64,000 bases of DNA, taken from positions 22,691,338-22,755,337 of the forward strand of contig OU744450.1 in NCBI GenBank assembly GCA_916610825.1, read 5' to 3'. Under the pieces are notes generated by a model. It worked only from the letters and a program-made list of their open reading frames with translations. It had not been told where the DNA came from and ran no database searches. The position numbers and the translations under genes are program-made. Position 1 is the stretch's first letter. Every line of letters begins with the position of its first letter. Positions 24,617-36,203 of the stretch are shown in pieces. Source of the DNA: Haliclystus octoradiatus. Lineage: Eukaryota; Cnidaria; Staurozoa; Stauromedusae; Haliclystidae.

Positions 24617-25939
24617 TCATCTATCAAACAAATAAAATAAAATTATATAGTGCAATTGTGTATTTATGCAACTTGAAAAAAAAATCATCAATTATATCAG
24701 TTATTATTTTGCTTATGTTAGTTTTCTTGTTTCCAGTTTGTTTCATTTGTTTTGTGCCAACAAATTATTGTTTTCATTCTTATTTGAAGCAAAATATATT
24801 GTATTTATCCAGCAACTTTCTAGTTTTTTTGTCTTGCAAGTCCAGATCGACGGGCAAATTGCATTAAAGTCGGACACGAACAACCAGTACTTGCTTTTAG
24901 CAAGATATGTTTGCTCAAAATGAGAAATTTCAATGAAAAAAACAAATGAAACAAGCTTGAAAAAAGCTAAAATTTTCTCGCAAGAAAATAAAATTTTCCA
25001 GTGCATGCAAACCTAATTATAGCATACCACAACATACAAAAAATTAAACAAACTATTTAATATGATCTAAATGATATATACTTACATTAATAATTTGTTT
25101 TCGTTTAACTTTTTATCAATTCAAAACATTTTACTGCCCTCCATATAGGATAACGAAAATCAAAATTTCTAAATTTCAGAGAAACAAATAATGTATTTGT
25201 CTGGTTAGTTTCATTTGCAAAGGTTCACTACATGTCATGCTCTTTGCTTTTTTTAAAAGGATCCAGAAAAAGGTAGATTCACTTCAGTTACATTGGTTTT
25301 CATTTATTGTCTCTTTTTAATCTGATAATAATGAAGCAATGTCTGTATCAGATAATAAACTTATATAACAGTCTTGTTTTGTTGAAGCTTTTATAGATAT
25401 AGTACACAGATATATACATACGATGTTTGATACAATATATTTGTTCTGGCCAAAATGATTACTGTATAAATATTTTATTTGATTAGAAGTTCCTTTTTGA
25501 AACATTTTAAAACAAAAGTCAATGGCAAAGTTTTTGAATTTTATTATACTCAACGTCGTTTTGATTGATATCTTCAGCAATTTTCAAGAAAATAAAATTT
25601 TTGAAAAGTACATAATTTATAAGTTTAAAGCTAAATAGAGTTTGTAATTTACATGCAACGAATTTTTAGATTTATAATTAAAACAATACATGCAAGGAAT
25701 GTTTAGCATTTTTATCTTTTATATATGTATATTTATGATTATGATTAAAACAATACAGAGGCAATGAGGCAATCCCATCTCGATTTGCAATGTCTCAAAA
25801 CGCTAACTTGATCAGTAACAAAGTGATGATATTTAATACGTTAATTGAAATTGGTTTCAAATTTTTAAAATAATTAAAGTTAAAATAAGATTAAAGTTTC
25901 GTGTTTTCATTCGAATACTTTATATTATCTTGGGGTTCT

Positions 25940-26310
25940 TAACCAAGCAAAATCCTGATAAATTTTGTGATTATAATAATCCGAGCTATTGCGTCACAAT
26001 ATCACCAAAAAGTACAACAATTTTAAATTCTTTCTTTTTGCATTCAATAAATGCTTGGAACTCTTTTCCTAAAGATGTCGTATCATCCCCATCTATTTCT
26101 ATTTTCAAACATCGCTTAAATAATTTTAATTTGTTACAATTTCGTAAATTTACCTATTTATCTAAGCTTAACCACCTAAACAATTTTAATTTTAATTTCT
26201 TTCCTTTACAATTTTACAATTTTGTAAGTTTTATGCCAGGCTGCCGTATAGCGCGAGTAAATTTTAAAATATCCTGTGTTACCTTTCAGTGCATGTAAAT
26301 ATATGTTATT
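25940..26310 (+). pseudogene. LINE C-terminal fragment
   Basis: An open frame encodes SFFLHSINAWNSFPKDVVSS then FKHRLNNF, the conserved R/S-x-x-x-x-W-N-x-L/F-P...F-K-x-x-L tail of CR1/Jockey-type reverse transcriptase proteins. The upstream polymerase core is absent. Confidence 0.6.
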
Positions 26311-26903
26311 TCAAATTTACATAGTATTGAAAAATATATCAAAATCAGAATCAAATATCCAGCATTTGGGATTATCTGAATTCTATTTTTTAAGAATTTT
26401 GAAAATTTTGGATAATTAATATAAATTTCGATTTTAGCATCGTGTGGTCTGTGCATGGACTGAAAGGAGACGTTGAATGACGTAGCTGTGACTTGATTGT
26501 GTTCACATTAAGTACAGTATAGTATTTTGCTTCAGGTTTTTATCGCTCTTTTTCTTCTACGCCAATTGAGATATCCAGGTTGGGCATACCAGTGACAGCC
26601 GTTGTATTTAAGTATTGATGAGATTGTATAGGAAGACGCTATATATAAACGAAAGAAAAGACTACTGCGACAGAAATAATATATTCTAAAAAACATACAT
26701 GGATATGTACGCGCCTTCCTACGATGCTGCAAAGATTCTACGTATACTTATTTATTACTTTTCAATGTCTACTGTAGAAGCGCCTTGGCGACCTGACACG
26801 ACACACCTACGACATATAAAAACTTTCTTAAGCAGATCTTGGTAAATTCTATACAGTGCAACCCTTCAAAACTTATTAAAATATCACTGTTGGAAGATAT
26901 AAG

Positions 26904-27069
26904 ATGTTAATTAATGCTGATTCACAATTTAAGTCCATGAATGTTATTGATATAATCATCAAAAACTCGTCATGTCAACTGTTTAAAAAGAAAGCCAGTG
27001 AAGACACAGAAACTAACGAGATATTGATTGAAAGAGTATTGGCAACATATTACGAGAAAATTGAACAAG
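26904..27069 (+). CDS. Possible first exon of an unidentified gene
   Basis: An ATG opens a frame of 55 codons, charged in its second half (KKKASEDTETNEILIERVL), ending at a good donor, GTAAGT, at 27070. No downstream exon with a compatible phase was recognised; LINE remnants follow. It could be a real 5' exon or chance. Confidence 0.25.
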
Positions 27070-27339
27070 GTAAGTATATCTTTAGTACGAGCTAATTATT
27101 TTAGCACTGCTTAATGACGTATGAAGGGTATTCGTTTTATTTCTAGCATGTTCTGATATTCTTCAACTCGTTTTCGTTTCTCAGGTGTTTCTACTCATTA
27201 CGTAAATTTCCTTGTTCAAGTGCAATTTAATATTGTGTCTTTATTGGAATATTAAAAAAATAAAAATAAAAAGTTAAACTAGTTTCCAACATAACACATA
27301 CATAGAAGGCATTTATTCAACGCTCTTATACTATGTGGT

Positions 27340-29560
27340 TAAGTTATAAATTTTACGTACTATACGCACTCCAATGGTGCACTACACGGTTAAAATAAAA
27401 ATAATATTTGACGTTAAGTTTGGAATTGTCGATGTGATAAAGCATACTGTGCCCACGGGTCTTTGTTTTCATTAGTAATAGATCGTCAGGCAACTGCAAC
27501 TCAACTAGTCCATATATGTAATTCTTATAAAATAAGTGTAAGTCAAGCTGCAATCGCCGACGCTCTAGTCACGGTATTCTAAGCTTCTTCAAGCGGTCAG
27601 TGTATGACGAAGTGTCGATAGTGCCAAAACATCGACGAAATATTTTCTTTGTAAACCTCCGTTGTACCTTTTCTAAAATGACAATGTCTTTCTTCATGTA
27701 CGGTGAAAATATTTAGGATGCATATTCTGTCAATGGTCGAACATAAACTTTAAAGGCTCGAATTAAATGATCAAGATCATTGAACTTTAAAGATTTTAAA
27801 ATATAGTTTGAAACTGCATAAGCTTTTCGAGATATTACCATTCAATGTTTAGAAAATCTCAGATCAGGAGTGATAAAAACTCCAAGATCACGGATCGTAC
27901 TATTAACTCTTTGGAGAACAACACTATCTAAGAATATGAAAATTTTTCATTTCGAGAGCCAATATTAAATTACCCATTTATCACATGCTGCATGTGATAG
28001 ATTCATAAAAAACGGATATATTATCAGGTAAAGTTGAACCGAATTTGTAAACAGAGTAAAGCTTCATGTCATCAGCGAAAAGTTTGTAGGAAGTTCTTTT
28101 AAAAAGATCGGGTAAGTCATCGATATACATTAAAAATAAGAGTAGTCCAAGGACGGATCCTTGAGGCACACCACTGATACATCTTTCTTCAGTAGATAGA
28201 CTTTCACCAACACGTACGCCATGTGTTCTTAATGACAGGTATTGCTCAATCCATCGTAGTAATGGCCCAGATATTCCATTTAATTAATATACCATTTCAA
28301 TATTTAAGTTTCAAAAGTAGCTTTGGATGGGATACAGAGTCAAATGCTTTCGCTAGATCTACATACACAACATCAAGACAGTTTTTACTTTCAAAGGGCA
28401 ACTGTCCTGTCATTTAGTGTTTCTAAAAGTTGCGTTGTGGTTGATTTAAATGTTAAAAATCCATCGTGTTCTTTAGAAATAAGACCATGGTACAATAAAT
28501 AATCGAGCATAGCATCTTTAATAACTGACTCCATAAGGCGACAGAAAACGGAAGTCAATGCGACTGGCCTGTAACTCACTGATAAATCGGCAGGTGATTT
28601 CTTATAGATAGGACATGTGAAGGCAGTTCTCCATACAGCAGGAATTAGTCCAGAAATAAGAGATAAACTAAATATATGCGACAACGGTTTGGCAATAGAA
28701 AAGCCAATGCCCTTTATAAAGAAAACCGGAATTCGATCCGGTGTGCCAGAAGCGTTTCACCATCATATGTTTCATACATTACAGAATTGATTTGAAAGTA
28801 GTTCAGCTTTTTCCACGTCACCAGATGATATAGATCCATCTGCTTTATGGAGAAGAGCAACACCAGTCATTTTTTTAAATGATGTTTTTACAAATGAATA
28901 AAACGCTCTAGAATCTTTGCTATTAACAATTTTTGTTTCAATATTACGACTGCATTTCTTAAAAGTTCAACGGAGATCTTAGCGCAACGATAATGAAGTT
29001 CATATCCACCTAGTATATGACGATTATGCCACAAACGATGCTGGTCTTTTATTGGACATTGAATATAAAGTGGATATTTGTAAAAACCAGATCGCTTGGT
29101 CTTCAAAGGAACAAATGTATGATTGAAGTTCTAACAACAATGCTAAAAAATTATCATAACAAGCCTGAACAGAAGGAAAGTAGAAAAGAACATAATCCAG
29201 TCAATTGCTGATAAAGCTAAATGGATTTCTTCAAAATCTACTTTTGGGAAATCATATTCAGGTAATGTTGACTTATGAACAATAGGTGACAGTTGAATTC
29301 AAAATTTAACAGAGGCGTGGTCGCTTGTTGAAAATGGTTCTGCTACCGATACATCAAACACAGTTAATTCATCATCGGATAGAACGACATCAAGAATAGC
29401 ATTACGGCGTGTAGGTTCTTCTTCTACAAATTGACACAAACAATTTTCACGGTAAAAGTGCAAGAAACAATCATCAATGTAAGAATAAGTTGATAATGTA
29501 CAATCAGTCCAATCAATAGTAGGTAAATTGAGATCACCACATATCACAACAGGGTAAAAA
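27340..29560 (-). pseudogene. CR1/Jockey-like LINE, endonuclease and reverse transcriptase
   Basis: Reading from 29547 down: endonuclease end with GDLNLPTIDW, PTRRNAILDVVLSD and SDHASVKF; then reverse transcriptase with WRTAFTCPIYKKS and SYRPVALTSVFCRL (28684-28391); then PQGSVLGLLLFLMYIDDLPD and the catalytic box FADD (28169-27981); then a decayed KVYVRPLTEYAS. Frameshifts and stops separate the blocks, so the element is dead. Confidence 0.9.
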
Positions 29561-30355
29561 ATATCGCAACAACTTGATAAATAATTGAATAATCATTCTA
29601 ATTCCTCAGTATAAATCGTAATTAGAAGGTCGATAAAAGCAAATTTCTCTTGTTTTAGAATGGTTAGTATCAATGAGGTCAATTATGATTGTTTCCGTGT
29701 CAGAAGCTGAGTCATTTATTTAAATTCTAATTCCATATAATAATTTGTCCTTGTCATCTCAGGGTACATACGGGCTTAGCCCATTTGTCGATTGAAGTAG
29801 AAAGCAATGATGAAAAACCTGGAATTTTACTTTCATCCAAACGAGTGGGTATCACATTGTAAAACTTAACCATGTTAGTGGTGGCTTAGTTTGCTCGAGT
29901 GGACACCCTACTTCACCATTCAAATGTCAATAGGCTACTGGTTTAGTCCGTGGGGAAGTGATTATCAAAGGATCAAAATTTTCTGATTACAAAGGAGACG
30001 GGAAAACAACATCATATCTAGCAACCTGTTCATCTTATTACTTGAGTAAAGGTTCTACGCATTCCGTTTGGTACAATAGCGATTATAATAATTCTAATGA
30101 AATGGTAACCATGGAAAAACAACATTCGAAGTGATGGTTGAGGCATGCTAACAGATTATTGAAATTGTTTACCCTCTACGATTTAAATTTTTCTTCAAAA
30201 AGGACATACCTCTATAACAGTTTACAAGGAATTATAAACAATTGGGAGTAAAATGTAATAAAATGTAAAATAGGTGTCAAAGATGAAACATATTAGGTTT
30301 GCTATATAGTGGTCGAAAAACAAGCAGAAATTTCTATATATGGTCGAGTTCTACA

Positions 30356-30450
30356 GGAAATAACTTTAAGTGCTAAGCATGTTTACAGTGCAGTTCTATA
30401 AGAAATAAGTTGACTTTGAAGTGCTAAACATGTTTACAGTGCAGTTTGGC
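30356..30450. repeat. Short imperfect tandem duplication
   Basis: AGTGCTAAGCATGTTTACAGTGCAGTT near 30370 is repeated as AGTGCTAAACATGTTTACAG about 50 bases on. Only two copies; no function evident. Confidence 0.6.
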
Positions 30451-30799
30451 AACAAATTGAAGCAATACCTTGCTGCAGTGCTGCCTCTTGTTACTGCTCT
30501 GTCACCCCTTTGAACAGAAAAAACATAAGGGATGCTATAAAGGAGTTTGTTGGAATGTTTCTAGCTATCATTTCAATTGACAATTTTGCTTTACAAGCAG
30601 AGTTAAGAAATTTTATTTACAAATGCCGAGTTGAAAACTCTAACTTTTCAATTAAGCAAGCATCTGCAGCATCCTTTCCAGAGAAATTGAAAACTGCCTT
30701 TCTTCTCTCAAACAAGGATTACCGCCTACTCTTGAAAGCATCCGTAAAGAAGTTTCACTAAGCTCAAACGGTATGTAGTCTTTCAGAGTGGGCAGACAC

Positions 30800-31735
30800 A
30801 TGGCAATTGCCTATTGCATATGACAAATGTTCTGTTTTATCAACTGGCAATTTAAATTTTCCTGAGTCTGATTATTCTATATCTGGTCATACCCTAGTCA
30901 GTGTAAATAATGTTCGTGATCTTGGAATTATTGTCACATCTGATATGAAACCATCCAATCATTGCTCTATGTTAGCTGCAAAGGCATACGGGAGAACACA
31001 CCTTATTTTTAAATGCTTCTCTTCATCCAACGTAGAATTATTGGTTAGAGCTTACACCGTTTATGTCCGTCCGCTATTGATTTTCGTCGCCAGTATGGAA
31101 TCCATGCCTCGTGAAGGATATTAAAAAGTTAGAATCTGTCCAACGATATTTTACAAGGAGATTATTCCGATTACTCAATCGTCCATATACAGAATACAAG
31201 AATCGTTTGATTTTACTAAATCTAGACAGTTTAGAGCGCAGGAGAGTGTTTTTTGTTCTCTGCATTGCATTTAAAATCACGCATAACCTTATAGATTTAT
31301 CAATAAATAACTTAAGCTTCAAATATGATAGTAACAAGTACTCAATGCGTGGTCATACTTACAAACTTATTGTTCCACAAATACCGCGTTTACAATCCGT
31401 TCAGAACCAATTTTGTAACCGTACAATACCCTGGTGGAACAATCTGACGGATGATATTGTGACATCAAAAACTATTGCTCAATTCAAGGAGAAACTACGA
31501 TCATTTATTTGTCAGCATTTTGTGAAGTGTTTATATAGATAAAAAAAATCAGTCTTACAGTTTTACATATACCTAATATATAGATACATATCTAATACAT
31601 AATTAATAACCTTTATTTAATCCAGTTCTTAATTAATATTAAGGCTGTATGTAAGTGAAACTTTCTATAGCGTAAAGTGTCCTTTATTTGCCGGTCAAAA
31701 TCACAAAATATATCATATCATATCATAAGCTCAAT
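30800..31735 (+). pseudogene. CR1/Jockey-like LINE 3' half
   Basis: Open pieces read VNNVRDLGIIVTSDM, AYTVYVRPLL, KKLESVQRYFTRRLF and TIPWWNNLTDDIV, the thumb and C-terminal region after the reverse transcriptase core. It ends with a short TATCA repeat near 31710-31730, a typical LINE tail. Truncated at the 5' end and frameshifted once near 31110. In opposite orientation to the LINE at 27340-29560. Confidence 0.9.
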
Positions 31736-34072
31736 TGTGAAGAACCACTTGAGGACTACGATGGCAGATGAAAGGCTAGAGCATTTGATGATCTTATCTT
31801 GAGAGAGACATAACTGATGGCATTGATGTGGCTGGTATCGCTAAGAGGTGGGTAAACCTGAAAGATAGGCGTTGTTGAGAGCTTCTGTGCCGATTATGTT
31901 GACAATTGTCATATTACTATAATGGAGATTTGTTATGAATGAATGAATGAATTAATTAATTAACGGGTCATCTACAGTTACACATCTTACAAAACACGTT
32001 TCACGATAGTGATTTGAATGCGCCATTGGCACAACAATTTGATCATATGGAATTACAGTAAAAAGCTACTAGAGTCAAATCTACAAAACTATTAATAACT
32101 TTACAACAAAATTATTTAACAAAGTTATTATTATATTATGTATAGGATTATGAACAAAATTATAAAAAATACTTTTTAAATCAACCTCATTTATATCTCA
32201 ATTCAGTTAAAAAAAATTGTAAATATTGCACGCTAGATTTCATTTTTTGTTGGCAAATTTCGTCGCCACCGATAAATTTTCTAGCGGCGTCCCTGGTCGC
32301 AATTTGACGATAGAAGATTGGACCACCTGCGCGCGCACGTCCGTAACATATCAAAAGCGGTCACCCTGCTCTGATTGTGCGGCCAAAGCATAATACACAA
32401 GCTATCTGAACAAAATGGCGATCAGAAGTATTAAAATTAGGCATTGTTTTTCAAGCGCAATAAGAAGCAGTAAGAACCTGTGTTTGTGATTTGAGCGATT
32501 GCAATGAAATTTGTGTGTACAACTCTTGACGTCACAGCAGCTAAATTAGTGCCTGGGCACTTGTCCCAAGAATGCAGCAATTTTGCAGTGCCAAATATAA
32601 ACCTTAAGCATCGAATTTTCAAAGACACAAAACGGATTTTTCCATTTCGTAGGCACTATAAGAGACAGAAACTTGAAATGCTTTATTTGTCTCCGGCGTA
32701 ACCTTCTTGCGGAAGATAAACGGGTTCCTGCTGGCGGGAAAAGAGAGAGACATAAAGAGTTAGGCCAAAAAGACCATTTTGACTGCATTTTTGGAGAGGT
32801 AATGATCACGCGAAGAATAAACAAGAACAACATTTACGAATAGAAAATTATTCTCTATGTAAGAAGCAATCTCCCAAAATCCAGGATATACATTCTAACC
32901 TTTGAAATTCGACCAAATTATTTAATTTGACTTTTCGTATCAAATCTAATTTTATTAGCAGGTTAAATTGAATTTCTATTTTAGATTAGATTAGAATTAA
33001 CTTACGTTTGAGTTGGATTTAACTTTTAGCAACAAATATTTACTTTCGCATGACTCAAAAACGCCAAATTCTAAAGGAGGCTGCCAAAAACGAATCAAGC
33101 AGGTTTTGGGGCACTATGCAAATAAAGTAAAGCTACAAAATTTGAAATCAAATTATCAATCAACAAAGATAAGTTTAAAATTGTGTTTCAATAATTTAAT
33201 CGACGTTTTCAGATTTTAAAACTACATTACTGAATACGATAATACGATGATATTGGATGGATTCATCAAAATCAGACATTGGTAGGTATAGTTGATCTTT
33301 GAATTTCTCGTACAACACACTTGATTGGCTCCAAGTCCCACTTACTTTGATTTGCCAAATTTTGATGGTTGCTAAGCGGGTCGGTCTTGTGTCCTTTTCC
33401 AAGTGTTGGTCAGGATTCTGCCCAACACCGGTTTGTATGATCTCATTGTTTTAATACTATGTTTACGTCTTCAAAAAATTACATGGTCCTGGGTTCACAA
33501 GGCGTGAAATTATCGATAAAAATTGTTATTAAGCCAAATTGCAGGGTTTTCTAAGTAGCATTACTTGCGGAAACAAATTTGGAATGAAGACGACCCTCTA
33601 GACAGTGGACACCAGCACATATCTCAAACTATCTCGCATGGTTTTATGCATTTCCTCTGTTTTGGAAAACAGTAGAATAAGCGATGGACACAAGTTTCAC
33701 TTTCCAAACATATCTAAATCGTCATAAAAATGCGTGAGACTTAGAGCAAGTCAAACAACGCTTAATGAAGCAATATTAATGTTTTACATATGGTATTATA
33801 TATAGGGAATCGATGTTGAATGGATTTTGTTTATTTGATAACATTGCATAAGTTGAATTGACTTTATTTCATATTGGTATTACTGTACCTGTTTTCACAT
33901 TGGCACATTCAATTCTGTAATCAGTATTGAGACATTTGAATCGGGTTAGCATTTGAATATCTCATTGCAGGTACAGAAATTACATTGAATATATTATTAA
34001 ATTGTTGATTAAAGCACCAAAATTATGTCAATACATGAAGAAATATTCTGCAGAGGAAATATTTAACTCAAC
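31736..34072. other. Intergenic, nothing recognised
   Basis: No exon, RNA gene or clear transposon end seen. A more GC-rich patch near 32280-32560 has short overlapping frames on both strands without family resemblance. Confidence 0.4.
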
Positions 34073-35444
34073 ATGACATATAATTTAAACGTTTGTCAAC
34101 AAATTTCTGTCTCATCTTCATCGTACACATGGCTTGTTATAATTAACTTGATAAATTTATTACTGGAGATCATTGCTGTTTTTGGAAACTTATTTGTCAT
34201 AGCGGCCATTTTGAATTACAAGAAACTGAGACACTCTGCTGGTTATCTATTGATAGGATTTCTAGCATTATCTGACATATTTGGTACAATATTTGGTCAT
34301 CAATTGCTTGCTGTATATATTACATTTTGGTCAAATGATGAAAGTAAATGTATATATGCATTAATTGGTGTTAGTATCTCATATATATCATTATCATCAA
34401 GTTTGGTTTTATTATGTGCAATAGCAAGAGACCGCTATCGTCGTATAATAAATATAACTAATACGTGATTAGCTCAAAAGGGGTGATTAGCTCAGTTGGC
34501 AGAGCAACCGAACTTCACATCGTATCATATCTCATCGACTGTGGTTCAAATCCCCCTCAGGTCAACTCAGCCTTGACTTTATCTGAAACATCAAATGAGT
34601 ACCATCTAAGGATGGCGGGCGGAATGGTTCAGAAGGAATTGCATTGTGAGTAGCTGCGGCGCATCGTTGCGCATTGACAATCAAGGCCTATCTGCCATGA
34701 AATCTGTTGAAATTGATCTGCAGTGTCGCGGCTGAGATCTAAGGAGCGTTTAACATCATTGCTCTTAGCGAAAAGAGCCACTCTTCTAGAAATAGATGAG
34801 TGGTACGGGTGCCTTCGGTAGGGCGACACCGTCCACATTACTTTTTAACTAATACGGAAGAAAAGTCTAGGAATAAGGAGGTGTGTACCATTGCACTTTT
34901 GGCATGTTTACTTGGATGTTGCCATGCGTGTGCTTTCTATTTTGGTAATAAAATGTCTCGATATGTAGCAGTAGTAACATCATCCATTGTGTATGTATTA
35001 TTCTGCCCATCGTATTTAATCTATTCATATGTTGGCATCAAACGTTTTATAAAAATACATTTTGACCAACGAAGGAAAAGGCAACAGAAAAATTTAAATA
35101 ATCTTCAACCTGATTGTTTACAAGTTACAAAAAGTTACCAAACTGAAAAAAGAGCTTTCAAATCATTGTTGGTAGTGATTATATTTTTTCTAATATGCTG
35201 GGTACCTTTCTTAGCAATATTTACAATAGGTGCAATAATGTTTCAAGTTCAAGATACTGTGCCAGGTGATGTTAGATTTATTCTACTCATATTATCACCT
35301 ATAACTATCGCAAACGCAGCTTTTAATCCATTTATATATGCAGCACGGTATAAAGAATTAGGAGATGAAATAAGATGCCTGTTGCACAAATGCTTGCCAT
35401 TTTCTCGTTTAAATAACATAAATAGTGATATAACTCTGAACTGA
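34073..35444 (+). pseudogene. Class A GPCR interrupted by a SINE
   Basis: Intronless rhodopsin-family receptor in two open pieces. The first (34073-34465, 131 codons) has GN in TM1 (N39), LSD in TM2 (D68), a Cys before TM3 (C93) and DRY (120-122). The second (34857-35441, 195 codons) has TM4-TM7 with FLICWVPF in TM6 and NPFIY in TM7. The SINE and one copy of its target duplication total 391 bases, and subtracting them accounts exactly for the frame change, leaving 326 codons with no other defect. Ligand unknown. As it stands the gene stops within intracellular loop 2, so this allele should be null. Uninterrupted alleles may exist. Confidence 0.9.
34466..34845 (+). mobile_element. tRNA-derived SINE, copy A, inside GPCR
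   Basis: A 380-bp element with A-box (TTAGCTCAGTTGGCAGAGC) and B-box (GGTTCAAATCC) of a Pol III tRNA promoter, then a non-tRNA body ending CACCGTCCACATTACTTTT. An exact 11-bp duplication TAACTAATACG flanks it (34455-34465 and 34846-34856). The first bases repeat part of the tRNA head (GTGATTAGCTCA twice). Nearly identical to copy B. Confidence 0.95.
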
Positions 35445-35460
35445 TAGATGCATACAAGCG

Positions 35461-35711
35461 AGAAGAGCCATCTGTTTATATTTTTATGAGAGTTAATTAG
35501 GACATGCAATTTTGGGGGCTCGAAAATCGCCATTTTCGTTCCATAAGTTTTTCGAAATCATGATAATATTTTTGTGCACTTTGTTCACATTTTGCGAGCC
35601 TGGGTTTGACGGAACGATTTGCGTCAGTAATATCACGTGACTTGCATTTGCCCAATTGGATCTGAAAGCGGCACATGAAAGACTGCCCCAACTCTTGTAA
35701 ATAGATGGCTG
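35461..35711. mobile_element. hAT-like MITE, CAGAGCCATCT family, copy 1
   Basis: Ends AAGAGCCATCTGTTTAT and ATAGATGGCTGTG are inverted repeats, and the interior (GAGCCTGGGTTTGACGGAACG, GAAAGCGGCACATGAAAG) matches copies at 53410 and 58578. No clean target duplication. It starts about 20 bases after the GPCR stop codon. Confidence 0.75.
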
Positions 35712-35915
35712 TGCAACAAGAGAATTCAAGGCACTATTTATTTTTTTGTAAGAAAGAGAATCTCCAGGACATTCATTTTATGGCACTTGAATGATTTAAA
35801 TTTTTTCAAGGTGATATTGTAGCGTATAAGATTTTAGCCTGTTTTATCATCAAGCCTCTATTTCACGTATAACAATAGTTAGTCATTGAAAATAATATTT
35901 GTAATAGCTTTATAA

Positions 35916-36200
35916 AGCCTGGTTTCCAAATAGCAAATTTGCCTGCGTCGTTGCCGGCGACATTTGCCTGGGTCAAAGCCGTAGACATTTAATGATCTTT
36001 TTTCTATTGTTTCGACCGGATATCATTTGTCTTGCCTGACAGATTTCAAAGTTGGAGTGAGTTCAACTTTGAAATGACGCAGGCAAAACTAATGATATCC
36101 GGTCGATCAATAGAAAAAGATCATTAAATGTCTACGGCTGTGACCCAGGCAAATGTCGCAGGCAACGACGCAGGCAAATTTGCTATATGGAAACCAGGCT
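35916..36200. mobile_element. 285-bp palindromic MITE, Harbinger-like
   Basis: Arms beginning AGCCTGGTTTCCAAATAG and ending in the complement fold over almost the whole length. TAA at both outer edges (35913-35915 and 36201-36203) fits the 3-bp TWA duplication of PIF/Harbinger elements. Repeated GCAGGCAAA motifs lie within the arms. Non-coding. Confidence 0.85.
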
Positions 36201-36203
36201 TAA

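Noticed and set aside
24658-25006. Overlapping hydrophobic frames on both strands
   Set aside because: AT-rich foldback-like DNA gives Phe/Leu-rich frames on both strands; no start context, splice sites or family match.
34479-34560. Functional tRNA gene
   Set aside because: The A- and B-boxes are present, but the sequence does not close into an acceptor stem and is fused to the SINE body with target duplications at the ends.
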